In this document: positions 41,552 to 50,590 of the stretch, one piece after another
Numbering within the stretch: position 1 is the stretch's first letter
Layout of the letters: each line of letters opens with the position of its first letter
NCBI RefSeq assembly: GCF_006494815.1
Contig: NZ_CP041091.1
Span: 2,556,501 to 2,620,500, forward strand
Origin: Nocardioides sambongensis
Lineage (GTDB): Bacteria; Actinomycetota; Actinomycetes; Propionibacteriales; Nocardioidaceae
Reading direction: 5' to 3'
DNA: 64,000 nt
The notes under the pieces: model-generated
The model's input: the letters and a program-made list of their open reading frames with translations, nothing else
The model's database searches: none
What the model was told of the DNA's origin: nothing
Translations under genes and position numbers: made by a program

Positions 41552-42258
41552 GACCACGACTGCGCAAGGTGCTGCTGCTGGCGGGGGTCGTGCCGGCCGT
41601 GCTCGCCGTGGTCCTCGCCGTGCTGGTGACCCGGATGCTGACCAGCCAGGGCGCCGGCGAGGAGTCGTTCGACAGCGGTGACTTCGCCGACGCGGCCGCC
41701 TCCTTCGACAGCGCCGGCGGGGTGAACCCGTTCGAGGAGTGGGTCACCGCGTTCGACCGGGGCGCCGCCGAGCACGCCGACGGCGACCTGGACGCGGCGA
41801 TCGAGCTGTACGAGAGCGCGTTGACCACGGTGCCCACCGCCGAGGAGTGCACCGTCCGGATCAACCTGGCGCTGGCGCACGAGTCGGTCGGGGACGGGCT
41901 GGTCGAGGACGAGGACGCCGACGAGCAGGACGTCGAGGACGCGATCGCCTCCTGGGACGCCGGTCTCACGGCCCTGCGCGACGGCGACTGCCCCGAGGAC
42001 TCCGGCCGCGGCGAGGCGCAGACGGAGGATGCCGCCGCCGTCGAGGAGCGCCTGGAGAAGAAGATCGAGCAGCAGCAGCAGCAACAACAGCAGAAAAAGA
42101 AGAAGGACGACCAGAAGGAGAACGACGAGGACCAGAAGAAGAAGCAGGAGCGCGAGCGCAAGGAGCGCGAGCTGGAGAAGCAGAACGAGCGCGCCGAGAA
42201 GCAGAAGCAGCGCTACGAGCGGCAGAAGGAGTCGGGCGGCTACCAGCCCGAGTGGTGA
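41548..42258 (+). CDS. Membrane-anchored TPR-like protein with Gln/Lys-rich tail (BatC-like)
   Basis: 236 residues. Membrane segment at about 8-28, then a short helical repeat region (FDSGDFADAAASFDSAGG and ADGDLDAAIELYESALTTVPTAEECTVRINLALAHESVG) resembling one or two TPRs, acid-rich 115-165, and from about 165 a charged helical tail with eight Gln (175-182) then four Lys (183-186) and repeated KQ/ER blocks, probably a long single helix or coiled coil. Last gene of the Bat-type operon, convergent with the M50-like gene 6 nt away. Confidence 0.78.
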   Translation: MRPRLRKVLLLAGVVPAVLAVVLAVLVTRMLTSQGAGEESFDSGDFADAAASFDSAGGVNPFEEWVTAFDRGAAEHADGDLDAAIELYESALTTVPTAEECTVRINLALAHESVGDGLVEDEDADEQDVEDAIASWDAGLTALRDGDCPEDSGRGEAQTEDAAAVEERLEKKIEQQQQQQQQKKKKDDQKENDEDQKKKQERERKERELEKQNERAEKQKQRYERQKESGGYQPEW

Positions 42259-42264
42259 TCGGAC

Positions 42265-42993
42265 TCAGAGGCGGGCGTTGGCGCTGAGCGCTCCGGCGCT
42301 CACCACCGCCGCCGCACCGGTGGCGACCAGGAAGAGGGCCACCCACAGCCCCGCCGGGATCGGCGTGAGCCGGGCGAGCTGATCGGCGTCCGACCGCCCC
42401 GATCTGGTACGACGCCGCTCGGCCGCGAGCTCCAGCACCGCTCGCGGGGCCCCGAGCAGCAGCACCCAGGTCACCACGTAGCTGACCGCGACCTTCGCCT
42501 CCGGCGCCGCCCACCAGGAGACCGCGATGGTCGCTCCACCCGCGACCAGGATCACCAGCAGCCCGTAGAGGTTGCGGATCGCGACCAGCATCAGCGCGAG
42601 CAGGAGCACCGTGGCCCAGAGCGCGGCGAACGCGCGGCCGTCGGCGACGAGCAGGGCGGCGATCAGCCCGACCACCGCCGGGGCCGGGTAGCCGGCGAAG
42701 GCGGTCGCCACCATCCCCGGCCCGGTGGGCCGACCGCGCGACACCGTCAGGCCGGAGGTGTCGGAGTGCAGCCGGATCCCCTGGAGGCGACGTCCGCAGA
42801 GCATCGCGACGACCGCGTGCCCGCCCTCATGGGCGATCGTCACCACGTGTCGCGTACGACGCCAGGCCGGCCCCCAAACGACCAGGAACGCGCCGAGCAG
42901 CATCGTCAGCAGCAGGGTCCGCGGCGACGGCTCGGGCTGCACCGCCGTCAGGTCGCCGGCGATCCGCTCCAGCACGGTGCCCATCTCGTCCAC
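42265..42993 (-). CDS. M50B-like membrane metallopeptidase
   Basis: 242 residues. HEGGH (VTIAHEGGHAVVAMLCGRRLQGIRLHSDTSGLT) is the zinc site of the M50 site-2-protease family and is followed by four or five membrane segments; the second metal ligand (usually N/D-PD) is not obvious, so activity is uncertain. TAGCCT at 43001-43006 lies 7 nt before the GTG at 42993, supporting that start and leaderless transcription; an ATG at 42984 is the alternative. Divergent from the APC permease. Confidence 0.78.
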   Translation of the reverse strand: MDEMGTVLERIAGDLTAVQPEPSPRTLLLTMLLGAFLVVWGPAWRRTRHVVTIAHEGGHAVVAMLCGRRLQGIRLHSDTSGLTVSRGRPTGPGMVATAFAGYPAPAVVGLIAALLVADGRAFAALWATVLLLALMLVAIRNLYGLLVILVAGGATIAVSWWAAPEAKVAVSYVVTWVLLLGAPRAVLELAAERRRTRSGRSDADQLARLTPIPAGLWVALFLVATGAAAVVSAGALSANARL

Positions 42994-43049
42994 GGTGGCG
43001 AGGCTATCGAGGCTAGGTGAGGGCCCTGTCCACCCGCTAGCGTCACCGG

Positions 43050-44549
43050 GTGCGATTCGCCGAGCTGCTCCGGACGAAACCGGTCGAGGACGTCATCGGG
43101 CAGAACAGGACCGACCCGACCCGACCCGAGACGGGGGCCGGGCAGCTGCATCAGAACCTGCGCTCGCGCGACCTGGTCGGCTTCGGCGTCGGCATCGTGA
43201 TCGGCACCGGCATCTTCACCCTCACCGGGCTGCAGGCCAAGGAGAACGCCGGACCGGCCGTGGTGATCAGCTTCCTGATCGCGGCGGCGGTGAGCCTGCT
43301 GGCCGCCCTCTGCTACGCCGAGCTCGCCGCCGCGGTGCCGACCGCGGGCAGCTCCTACACCTACGCCTACTCCACGATGGGCGAGATCTTCGCGTGGATC
43401 ATCGCCTGGGACCTGATCCTGGAGTTCGCCCTCGGCGGTGCGGTCGTCGCCCGTGGCTGGTCCGGCTACATGGCCGGTGTCTTCGACCTCCCGGACAAGT
43501 GGTTCGCCGAGGAGGGTTCGGTGGTGAACCTCGGCGCGATCGCGATCGTGGTGCTGCTCGGCTGGGTGGCGATGCGGGGGATCCGCGAGTCGAAGTGGGT
43601 CACCAACGGACTCGTCGTGGTCAAGGTGGTGGTCTGCCTCTTCGTGATCGCCGTCGGCGCGTTCTACGTCGACACCGGCAACTGGGTGCCCTTCATCCCC
43701 GAGCCGCAGCCCAGCGACGCCGACTCCGGCTCGTTGACCGCGCCGCTGTGGCAGTTCGTGACCGGGGCGGAACCGTCGTCGTACGGGATCGCGGGCGTCC
43801 TGGTCGCCGCGGCGGTGGTGTTCTTCGCCTACAGCGGCTTCGAGGCGGTGGCCAACCTGAGCGAGGAGACCCGGGACCCGGGACGGGACATGCCCCGCGG
43901 CCTGCTCGGCACGCTCGGCCTGTGCACGCTGCTCTACGTCGGGGTCTGCCTGGTGATCACCGGGATGGTGCACTACACCGACCTCTCCGAGGGCGACGCG
44001 GTGGCCGACGTGTTCGACCAGGTCGGGCTCACCTGGGCCGGCATCCTGATCGGGATCGCCGCGGTGGCCGGGCTGACCTCGGTGATCCTGGTCGACCTGG
44101 TCGCGATGGGCCGGATCGGCTTCGCGATCGCGCGGGACGGTCTGCTGCCGCCGGTGATCGGACGGGTCCATCCCCGCTGGGGCACGCCGGTGGTGATGAC
44201 GCTGCTCACCATCGGCGGGGTCGCGCTGCTGGCCGGCCTGGTGCCGATCGCGGTGCTCGCCGAGATGGTCAGCATCGGCACGCTCTTCGCGTTCCTGGTG
44301 GTCTCGATCGCGGTGCTGGTGCTGCGCCGGACCCGCCCCGAGATGGAGCGCCCCTTCCGCACCCCGCTGGTGCCGCTGGTCCCGGTCGCCTCGATCGTCT
44401 GCTGTCTGGGGCTGATGGCCAGCCTGGCGGTGGAGACCTGGTTGCGCTTCGTGGTCTGGCTGGTGCTCGGCCTGCTGGTCTATGTCGGCTACGGCTATCG
44501 CCACTCCCGGCTGCGGCGCCGGGAGACGGAGCCCGACGCCGTCGCCTAG
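43050..44549 (+). CDS. APC-family amino acid permease (cationic amino acid transporter type)
   Basis: 499 residues with about 12-14 membrane segments. Family signs: the N-terminal LRSRDLVGFGVGIVIGTGIFTLTGLQAKENAGPAVVISFLIAA, CYAELAAAVPTAGSSYTYAY, and FFAYSGFEAVANLSEETRDPGRDMPRG. This is the YhdG/CAT group of amino acid-polyamine-organocation carriers. GTG start with TAGCGT 6 nt upstream (43038-43043), probably leaderless. Substrate not determinable here. Confidence 0.9.
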   Translation: MRFAELLRTKPVEDVIGQNRTDPTRPETGAGQLHQNLRSRDLVGFGVGIVIGTGIFTLTGLQAKENAGPAVVISFLIAAAVSLLAALCYAELAAAVPTAGSSYTYAYSTMGEIFAWIIAWDLILEFALGGAVVARGWSGYMAGVFDLPDKWFAEEGSVVNLGAIAIVVLLGWVAMRGIRESKWVTNGLVVVKVVVCLFVIAVGAFYVDTGNWVPFIPEPQPSDADSGSLTAPLWQFVTGAEPSSYGIAGVLVAAAVVFFAYSGFEAVANLSEETRDPGRDMPRGLLGTLGLCTLLYVGVCLVITGMVHYTDLSEGDAVADVFDQVGLTWAGILIGIAAVAGLTSVILVDLVAMGRIGFAIARDGLLPPVIGRVHPRWGTPVVMTLLTIGGVALLAGLVPIAVLAEMVSIGTLFAFLVVSIAVLVLRRTRPEMERPFRTPLVPLVPVASIVCCLGLMASLAVETWLRFVVWLVLGLLVYVGYGYRHSRLRRRETEPDAVA

Positions 44550-44556
44550 CGACCGC

Positions 44557-45315
44557 TCAGCGCCGCCGCCGGCGCCGCCAGAGCACCACCACGAACAGCA
44601 CGCCGAGCGCCGCGGCGACCTGCTTGCCATAGCTGCGCAGCAGGACGGGGAGCACGGCGGCACCGAGGTCGAGGGCGTCGTCGTCGGCCGGCGCGACCGG
44701 AGCGGGCATCGGCGCTGCACGCGGCGGCTCGGGCGGCGGCACCGAGGAGGGGCCGGCGTCGGGATCGGCCGGCGCCTCGGCGGCAGCGGCGCCGGTCGGC
44801 ACCGAGGACGGTCCGGCGTCGGCGTCGGTGGGCGCCTCGGGCGGAGCCTCGGCGGGAGGTCCGGCGAGCCTCTGCTCCAGACAGGTGACGAACTGGCCGA
44901 GCAGCTTGTCCGAGACGTCCTGCATCACGCCCCGGCCGAACTGGGCGGGCTTGCCGGTGATGGCCAGGTCGGTGGCCACCTCGACCCGGGTGCCGTCACC
45001 CTCGGCCGCCATCTGCACGGTGACCGTCGCTCCGGCGGTGCCGTTGCCCCGCTTGTCGCGACCCTTGGCCTCCACCACGAAGCGTCGCGCCGCCTCGTCA
45101 CGCTCCACGAAGCGGCCCGAGCCGGTGTAGACCAGCGCGATCGGGCCGAGCTTGACCTTGCAGGTGCCGTCGAACGTCGGCGCGCCGTCGTCGCTCTCGC
45201 CGACCGAGGTCACCTGGGCACCGGGGAAGCACTCGGCGAGCGCGCCGATGTCCCCGAAGTGCTCCCAGGTCGCCTCCACCGGTGAGGCCACGCTGAAGGA
45301 GTGGGTGAGCTCCAT
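44557..45315 (-). CDS. coxG: CoxG-like SRPBCC protein with C-terminal membrane anchor
   Basis: 252 residues. Residues 1-155 are the CoxG SRPBCC fold (MELTHSFSVASPVEATWEHFGDIGALAECFPGAQVTSV; QMAAEGDGTRVEVATDLAITGKPAQFGRGVMQDVSDKLLGQF). Then a Pro/Ala/Asp linker with two copies of DAGPSSVP, and a single membrane segment near the end (AALGVLFVVVLWRRRRRR). In CO dehydrogenase bacteria CoxG helps anchor the enzyme to the membrane, which suits this layout. Last gene of the coxSLMG run; coxM lies 12 nt upstream. It is convergent with the APC permease. Confidence 0.88.
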   Translation of the reverse strand: MELTHSFSVASPVEATWEHFGDIGALAECFPGAQVTSVGESDDGAPTFDGTCKVKLGPIALVYTGSGRFVERDEAARRFVVEAKGRDKRGNGTAGATVTVQMAAEGDGTRVEVATDLAITGKPAQFGRGVMQDVSDKLLGQFVTCLEQRLAGPPAEAPPEAPTDADAGPSSVPTGAAAAEAPADPDAGPSSVPPPEPPRAAPMPAPVAPADDDALDLGAAVLPVLLRSYGKQVAAALGVLFVVVLWRRRRRR

Positions 45316-45327
45316 CCCGTCCCCTTC

Positions 45328-46203
45328 TCAGACCGGCGCCACGGTGCCGTTGCGGCCCGCGGCCGCCAGCACCGCCCGCCGGGTGAGCACGCCGGCCAGG
45401 TGACGGCGGTAGTCGGCGTCGCCGTTCAGGTCGCTGGGCGGCTCGGTGCCCTCGGCGGCCAGGGCGGCGGCGTCCGCCACCCCCTCCTCGGTGGCCGCGC
45501 ACCCGGCGAGCGCCTCCTCGACGGCCGTCGCCCGGAGCGGGGTGGAGCCCATGTTGGTCAGGCCGACGCGCGCCTCGGCGATGGTGTCGCCCTCCATCCG
45601 CACGGTGGCCGCGACGGCCACGATCGGCCACTGGTGGGCGACCCGCACGAACTTCTCGTACGACGCGCCCCAGCCGTCGAACTTGGGCACCTGCACCTCG
45701 GTGAGGATCTCGTCGTCGGAGATCGCGGTCTCGAACAGGTCGACGAAGAACTCCTCCGCCGGCACCGTGCGGGTGCCGCCGGGCCCCTGCACCACGAAGC
45801 GGGCGCCGAGGGCGCAGGCCGGCGCACCGAGATCACCGGCCGGGTCGGCGTGCGCCAGGGCACCGCCGAAGGTGCCCCGGTGGCGCACCTGGGCGTCGGC
45901 GAGGTGGGTGACCGCCTTGCTGATCAACAGCGCGTGCTGGTGCACCAGCGGGTCGTGCCCGACGTCGTGGTGGGTGGTCATCGCCCCGATGGCCAGGTGG
46001 TCGCCGGCGTCGCGGATGCCGCGCAGAGACTCGATCCGGCCGAGGTCGATCACCCACTCGGGGGCGTTCAGCCGCATCCGCAGCACCGGCAGCAGGCTCT
46101 GGCCACCGGCCAGGATCTTGGCCTCGTCGCCGTGTTCGGCCAGTGCGGCCAGCGCCTCCTCGACCGAGGTCGGCGCGACGTACTCGAAGCTGGCGGGGAT
46201 CAC
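45328..46203 (-). CDS. coxM: Molybdenum hydroxylase FAD subunit (CoxM-like)
   Basis: 291 residues from GTG 46203, which overlaps the coxL stop (GTGA). FAD-binding motifs ILAGGQSLLPVLRMRLNAPEWVIDLGRI and QVRHRGTFGGALAHADPAGDLGA (TIGGS-type loop), then the CO_deh_flav C-terminal domain. It passes electrons from the iron-sulphur subunit to FAD and the acceptor. Confidence 0.92.
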   Translation of the reverse strand: MIPASFEYVAPTSVEEALAALAEHGDEAKILAGGQSLLPVLRMRLNAPEWVIDLGRIESLRGIRDAGDHLAIGAMTTHHDVGHDPLVHQHALLISKAVTHLADAQVRHRGTFGGALAHADPAGDLGAPACALGARFVVQGPGGTRTVPAEEFFVDLFETAISDDEILTEVQVPKFDGWGASYEKFVRVAHQWPIVAVAATVRMEGDTIAEARVGLTNMGSTPLRATAVEEALAGCAATEEGVADAAALAAEGTEPPSDLNGDADYRRHLAGVLTRRAVLAAAGRNGTVAPV

Positions 46204-48656
46204 AGTGCTTCTCCTTCCGAGGCGTCGAAGTGGGGCGCGGCCGCCTCGGTGGTGGACCCACCGGCCGATCCGCTGTTGATCGCACGCCAGACCCGTTCCG
46301 GTGTGCAGGGCATCTGGACGTCGTTGACCCCGAGGTGGCGCACGGCGTCGACGACGGCGTTGACCACCGCCGGGGTGGAGGCGATCGTGCCCGCCTCGCC
46401 GACGCCCTTGGCACCGAGCGAGTTGGTGGTGCAGGGCGAGCTGGTGTGATCGATCTCGAAGCTGATCGTGTCCGCGGCGGTGGGCAGCAGGTAGTCGGTG
46501 AACGAGCCCGAGACCAGGGTCCCGAAGTCGTCGTACACCGCCTCCTCCCAGAGCGCCTGGGCGATGCCCTGGACCAGTCCGCCGTGCACCTGGCCGGCGA
46601 CGATCAGCGGGTTGATCACCACCCCGATGTCGTCGCAGCAGACGTACTTGCGCAGCTTGACCTGACCGGTCTCGGTGTCGACCTCCGCGGCGCAGAGGTG
46701 GGTGCCGTGCGGGAAGTTGAAGTTCACCGGGTCGTAGGTGGCCTCGGAGTCCAGCGACGGCTCCATCCCGTCGGGCAGGTTGTGGGCGGCGAAGACCGCG
46801 GTGGCGATCTCGGTGATCGCCAGCGCACTGTCCGTGCCGCGGACGGTGAACGAGCCACCGCTGAACTCCAGGTCGTCGGCGGAGGACTCGAGCAGGTGCG
46901 CGGCGACGGGGCGGGCCTTCTCGATCACCTTGTCCACCGCCCTGACCAGGGCCTCGCCACCCACCACCAGGCTCCTCGAGCCGTAGGTGTCCAGCCCCTT
47001 GTGCGAGATCTGGGTGTCGCCGTGCAGCACCTCGACGTCCTCGAAGGGCACGCCGAGCCGGTCGGCGACGATCTGGCTGAAGGCGGTCTCGTGGCCCTGG
47101 CCGTGCGCCGACGCCCCGGTGATCACCTCGACCTTGCCGGTGGGCAGCATCCGGATCTCCGCGTGCTCCCAGCCACCGGCGCCGTAGTTGAGCGAGCCGA
47201 GCACCCGCGAGGGGGCGAGGCCGCACATCTCGGTGAACGTCGAGACCCCGATCCCGAGCTGGACCCGGTCGCCGCGGGCGCGACGTTCGGCCTGCTCGGC
47301 CCGGAGCTCGTCGTAGCCGAGCATCTCCTTGGCGCGCGCGGTGGCGGCCTCGTAGTTGCCCGAGTCGTACTCCAGCCCGGCCACGGTGGTGAACGGGAAC
47401 TCCTCGTGCGTGATCCAGTTCCGCTCCCGGATCTCCAGCGGGTCGACCCCGATCTCCGCGGCCAGCTCGTCCATCAGCCGTTCGATCCCGTACGTCGCCT
47501 CCGGCCGCCCGGCGCCCCGGTAGGCGTCGGTCCAGGTCTTGTTGGTGAGCACGTTGGTGGTCTGGAACTGGTAGGCGGGGAACTTGTAGATCGCGTTGAA
47601 CATGAAGGCACCCAGCACCGGGACACCGCCGCCGACGATCGCGACGTAGGCGCCGAGGTCGGCCAGCAGGTCGACCTTGAGCCCGGTGACGGTGCCGTCC
47701 TTGGTGGCGGCCAGGGTGAGTCGCTGCCACTGGTCGCGACCGTGGTGGCCGGTGAGCAGCGACTCGCTGCGGGTCTCGGTGAACTTGACCGGCTTGCCGA
47801 GCCGGCGGGCGACCGCGAAGGCGATCATCTCCTCCGGGGTCTGCTGGAGCTTGCCGCCGAAGCCGCCCCCGACGTCCGGGGCGATCACCCGGATCTTCGA
47901 CTCCGGCACGCCGGTGCTGGCGGCCATCGCGAAGCGCAGGATGTGCGGGATCTGGGTGGCCGACCAGACCGTGATCTGCTCACCGGTCGGGTCCACGACC
48001 ACACTGCGCGGCTCCATGAACGCCGGGATCAGCCGCTGCTGGCGATACTCCCGCTCGATCAGGATCCCGCCGCTGCGGGCCTCGGCGATCGCCTGCTCGA
48101 CGTCGCCGCCGGTGCCGGCCTCGGCGGAGTCGAAGCGCCAGACCGCGCTGACGTTGGTGCCCAGGTCGGGGTGGGCCAGGGTGCCGCCGGCCTCGTGGGC
48201 CGCCGCGGCCTCCTTCAGGTCCAGCGCGGCGGGGAGCTCGTCGTAGTCGACCTCGACGAGCTCGCTGGCGTCGCGCGCCGCCGCGGCGCTGCGAGCGACC
48301 ACCACCGCCACCGTCTCGCCGGCGAAGGCGACCCGGTCGGTGGGCATCGGCAGGTGCACCGGGGTGACCTGGTCCTCGACCACCGGCCACGCGTTGATGC
48401 AGGCACCCTGGGTCTCGGCGAGGTCGGCGCCGGTGAGCACCGCGACCACGTTGGGCGCGGCCTTGGCGGCCGCCGTGTCGATCGAGGTGATCCGGGCGTG
48501 CGGGAAGGGGCTGCGCACCATCGCCAGGTGCAGCATGCCCGGGAGGGTGAGGTTGTCGGTCCACCGGGTGCGGCCGGTGATCAGCCGCTGGTCCTCCTTG
48601 CGCCGCCGGTCCCGTCCGATCTCCGCTCCGGCGGCCGGCTCCTGCACGGCGGTCAT
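46200..48656 (-). CDS. coxL: Molybdenum hydroxylase large subunit, form II CoxL type
   Basis: 818 residues. Aldehyde oxidase/xanthine dehydrogenase fold with [15 protein letters not shown] (Moco contact) and catalytic Glu region GAKGVGEAG. The active-site loop at 378-384 reads AYRGAGR, the form II signature; form I CO dehydrogenases have AYxCSFR with the Cu-ligating Cys. It is therefore a CO-dehydrogenase-like hydroxylase whose substrate (CO at low activity, an aldehyde or an aromatic) cannot be stated. ATG 48656 overlaps the coxS stop (ATGA). Confidence 0.92.
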   Translation of the reverse strand: MTAVQEPAAGAEIGRDRRRKEDQRLITGRTRWTDNLTLPGMLHLAMVRSPFPHARITSIDTAAAKAAPNVVAVLTGADLAETQGACINAWPVVEDQVTPVHLPMPTDRVAFAGETVAVVVARSAAAARDASELVEVDYDELPAALDLKEAAAAHEAGGTLAHPDLGTNVSAVWRFDSAEAGTGGDVEQAIAEARSGGILIEREYRQQRLIPAFMEPRSVVVDPTGEQITVWSATQIPHILRFAMAASTGVPESKIRVIAPDVGGGFGGKLQQTPEEMIAFAVARRLGKPVKFTETRSESLLTGHHGRDQWQRLTLAATKDGTVTGLKVDLLADLGAYVAIVGGGVPVLGAFMFNAIYKFPAYQFQTTNVLTNKTWTDAYRGAGRPEATYGIERLMDELAAEIGVDPLEIRERNWITHEEFPFTTVAGLEYDSGNYEAATARAKEMLGYDELRAEQAERRARGDRVQLGIGVSTFTEMCGLAPSRVLGSLNYGAGGWEHAEIRMLPTGKVEVITGASAHGQGHETAFSQIVADRLGVPFEDVEVLHGDTQISHKGLDTYGSRSLVVGGEALVRAVDKVIEKARPVAAHLLESSADDLEFSGGSFTVRGTDSALAITEIATAVFAAHNLPDGMEPSLDSEATYDPVNFNFPHGTHLCAAEVDTETGQVKLRKYVCCDDIGVVINPLIVAGQVHGGLVQGIAQALWEEAVYDDFGTLVSGSFTDYLLPTAADTISFEIDHTSSPCTTNSLGAKGVGEAGTIASTPAVVNAVVDAVRHLGVNDVQMPCTPERVWRAINSGSAGGSTTEAAAPHFDASEGEAL

Positions 48657-49144
48657 GCCGTCACCTCCGCGTCCTGGCCGCTCTGCGCGCCGGCGGCGTG
48701 CTGCACCGCGCGGACGATGTTGTGGTAGCCGGTGCACCGGCAGAGGTTGCCCTCCAGCCCGAGCCGGATCGCCTCCTCCGAGGGGTCCGGGTTCTCCGCG
48801 AGCAGGTCGACGGTCTGCATGATCATCCCGGGGGTGCAGAAGCCGCACTGCAGGCCGTGGCACTCGCGGAAGGCCTCCTGCACCGGGTGCAGGGCGCCGT
48901 CCTCGCCGGCCAGGCCCTCCACGGTGGTGACCTCGGAGCCGTCGGCCTGGACGGCCAGCACGTTGCACGACTTCACGCTGGTGCCGTCCAGGTGCACGGT
49001 GCAGGCGCCGCAGTTGCTGGTGTCGCACCCGATGACCGTGCCGGTCTTGCCGAGGTGCTCGCGCAGGTACTGCACGAGCAGGGTGCGCGGTTCGACGTCG
49101 TCGCTGACCTGCTGGCCGTCGACGGTGAGGCTGATCCGGGTCAT
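48653..49144 (-). CDS. coxS: Molybdenum hydroxylase [2Fe-2S] subunit (CoxS-like)
   Basis: 163 residues. Plant-type [2Fe-2S] domain ([15 protein letters not shown] plus the CNVLAV cysteine) and the helical second cluster domain (CGFCTPGMI and NLCRCTGY). Complete ligand set of eight cysteines. Ribosome-binding site GGGAG precedes ATG 49144. First gene of coxS-L-M-G, the reverse of the M-S-L order usual for form I clusters. Confidence 0.94.
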   Translation of the reverse strand: MTRISLTVDGQQVSDDVEPRTLLVQYLREHLGKTGTVIGCDTSNCGACTVHLDGTSVKSCNVLAVQADGSEVTTVEGLAGEDGALHPVQEAFRECHGLQCGFCTPGMIMQTVDLLAENPDPSEEAIRLGLEGNLCRCTGYHNIVRAVQHAAGAQSGQDAEVTA

Positions 49145-49169
49145 GACTCTCCCTTGAGCGCGTGGGACC

Positions 49170-49188
49170 TGTGACCCGGCTCACGCTA
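49170..49188 (-). promoter_or_regulatory. coxS promoter with overlapping GTGA-N6-TCAC palindrome
   Basis: TAGCGT (minus strand, 49183-49188) is a good -10 for coxS. The palindrome GTGACCCGGCTCAC (49171-49184; read with flanks it fits TGTGA-N6-TCAC) covers the -10 edge and the likely start site. This looks like a CRP/FNR-type box. A similar palindrome lies upstream of the regulator gene (50567-50580). Which protein binds is unknown. Confidence 0.5.
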
Positions 49189-49269
49189 GGGAGTCCTGGT
49201 TGGTCGGAGGTTGTCCCCCAGGTGAGGCGGCGGTGGGGCCGGGTCATCCGGGGGTCAGCCGGGGTCGAG

Positions 49270-49305
49270 CCGTGGTCAGGGCCGTGGTCAGGGCCGTGGT
49301 CAGGG
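49270..49305. repeat. Three tandem copies of a 12-bp unit
   Basis: CCGTGGTCAGGG occurs three times without a break, followed by a degenerate fourth unit (CCGGGGTCACCC). It lies between the regulator stop (49312) and the coxS promoter. It is non-coding here. It may be a slippage product. Confidence 0.85.
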
Positions 49306-49311
49306 CCGGGG

Positions 49312-50544
49312 TCACCCGCCGGCGACGGCCAGCCGTGCCTTGAGCAGCGGCACCGCCGGGTGGCGCAGGCTCTGCGCGCTCAGCCGCGCCAGGCACGCCT
49401 CCAGCACGGCGGTGTCGTACGGCGCCAGCTCGCTGTACTGCAGCACCGCATCCGGCTGCGGGTCGGCGAGCAGCGCCTCGCGCACCGCGACCGCGACGTA
49501 CTCCCCCATCTCGGCCAGCGCGGGACTCTCGGTGCCGGGCAGCAGGTCGCCGCCGTAGGCGTGCACCGCGGCGCCCACGTCGCCGCGCCGGAGCAGGCCC
49601 AGCACGTGCTCGACGTCGGTGGAGATCGGCATCAGCAGCCGGTAGGGCCGGGAGGCGAGCTGGCCGGCGAGGGCGTGGCGCAGGTGGGACACCTCGGCCT
49701 TGAGGGTGGAGAAGGTGACCGCGTGGTCGCCGTACAGCAGGGCGTGCAGCTGCTCCAGGGAGAGCCCGTCGGGGTGCAGCGCGAGCAGGGCGAGGATCTC
49801 GCTCTGCCGACGGTTCAGCAGCAGCCGCTGGCCGTCGACCCGCGCCTCCGCGGTGCCGAGCAGGCTCAGCACCAGCCCCGGCTCGTGGGTCTCCTCGACG
49901 GGCTCACCGCCGTAGTAGGAGCTGCGCGGCATCGCCTGCTCGACCAGTCGGGCGAGCACCCGCGCGGTGGCCAGGCCGATCGGGTGGGTCCGGTCCCAGG
50001 TGGTGGAGATGTCGAGCACGCCGAGCTTGGCCCCGCTGACCGGGTCGTGCAGGGGTGCTGCCCAGCAGACCCAGTTGTGCACGATCGGGGCGTAGTGCTC
50101 CGCGCTGAACACCATCGCCGGCCGCTCCAGCCGGTTGGCCAGGTCGAGCGCGTTGGTGCCGACCGACGCGTCGTCCCACCGGCCGGCCGCCACGAAGTTC
50201 ACGCTCTCGGCCTTACGGCGCATCACCCGGCCGCCGTAGGTCCACAGCACCCGGGTGTCGGGGTCGGTGACCGCGACCACCAGGTCGCCGTCCTCGGCGG
50301 TGCGGCGCAGGTCGGACTCGACCCGCTCCACGGCGACCTGCAGCGGGGAGCCGCGCCAGAACCGGTCGGTGTCCTGCTCGTCGGCCAGCGGCGCGTGGCC
50401 GACGTCGGTGGCCACCGAGGCCCCGGAGCGGTTCCAGCTGTCCAGGATCTCGGGCCGGACCAGCGGCGCGGCCGGGTCGCCCGCCTCGACGAACGTGGTC
50501 CAGGCCGCGAGGCAGGTCCGCCTGCGCTGGTCGAGTTCGCCCAT
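49312..50544 (-). CDS. GAF-domain transcriptional regulator with winged-helix C-terminus
   Basis: 410 residues. The N-terminal half is AcoR-like: LVRPEILDSWNRSGAS, a GAF-type sensory region (about 75-200) with the VGTNALDLA motif and EHY. The C-terminal half has an OmpR/AfsR-type winged helix (about 225-305: VLSLLGTAEARVDGQRLLLNRRQSEILALLALHPDGLS, TFSTLKAEVSHLRHAL) instead of the sigma-54 domain and Fis helix of true AcoR. Such proteins sit beside aldehyde or hydroxylase genes. ATG 50544 has TAGGGT 6 nt upstream (50551-50556), probably leaderless. Likely controls coxSLMG. Confidence 0.82.
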   Translation of the reverse strand: MGELDQRRRTCLAAWTTFVEAGDPAAPLVRPEILDSWNRSGASVATDVGHAPLADEQDTDRFWRGSPLQVAVERVESDLRRTAEDGDLVVAVTDPDTRVLWTYGGRVMRRKAESVNFVAAGRWDDASVGTNALDLANRLERPAMVFSAEHYAPIVHNWVCWAAPLHDPVSGAKLGVLDISTTWDRTHPIGLATARVLARLVEQAMPRSSYYGGEPVEETHEPGLVLSLLGTAEARVDGQRLLLNRRQSEILALLALHPDGLSLEQLHALLYGDHAVTFSTLKAEVSHLRHALAGQLASRPYRLLMPISTDVEHVLGLLRRGDVGAAVHAYGGDLLPGTESPALAEMGEYVAVAVREALLADPQPDAVLQYSELAPYDTAVLEACLARLSAQSLRHPAVPLLKARLAVAGG

Positions 50545-50565
50545 GGGCGCACCCTAGCGCGCGGG

Positions 50566-50581
50566 TGTGACCCCGGTCACC
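50566..50581 (-). promoter_or_regulatory. GTGA-N6-TCAC palindrome upstream of the GAF regulator
   Basis: GTGACCCCGGTCAC (50567-50580) is a 6-bp perfect inverted repeat with a 2-bp centre, located where the -35 region of the leaderless regulator promoter would be. It shares its half-sites with the coxS-promoter palindrome, suggesting the same binding protein and autoregulation. Confidence 0.45.
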
Positions 50582-50590
50582 GGATCGCGC

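Noticed and set aside
46200..48656. Genuine aerobic CO dehydrogenase (form I)
   Set aside because: The active-site loop is AYRGAGR, not AYxCSFR, and the subunit order is not the form I M-S-L order.
49270..49305. CRISPR-like array
   Set aside because: Units are 12 bp and directly adjacent with no spacers, and no cas genes are present.
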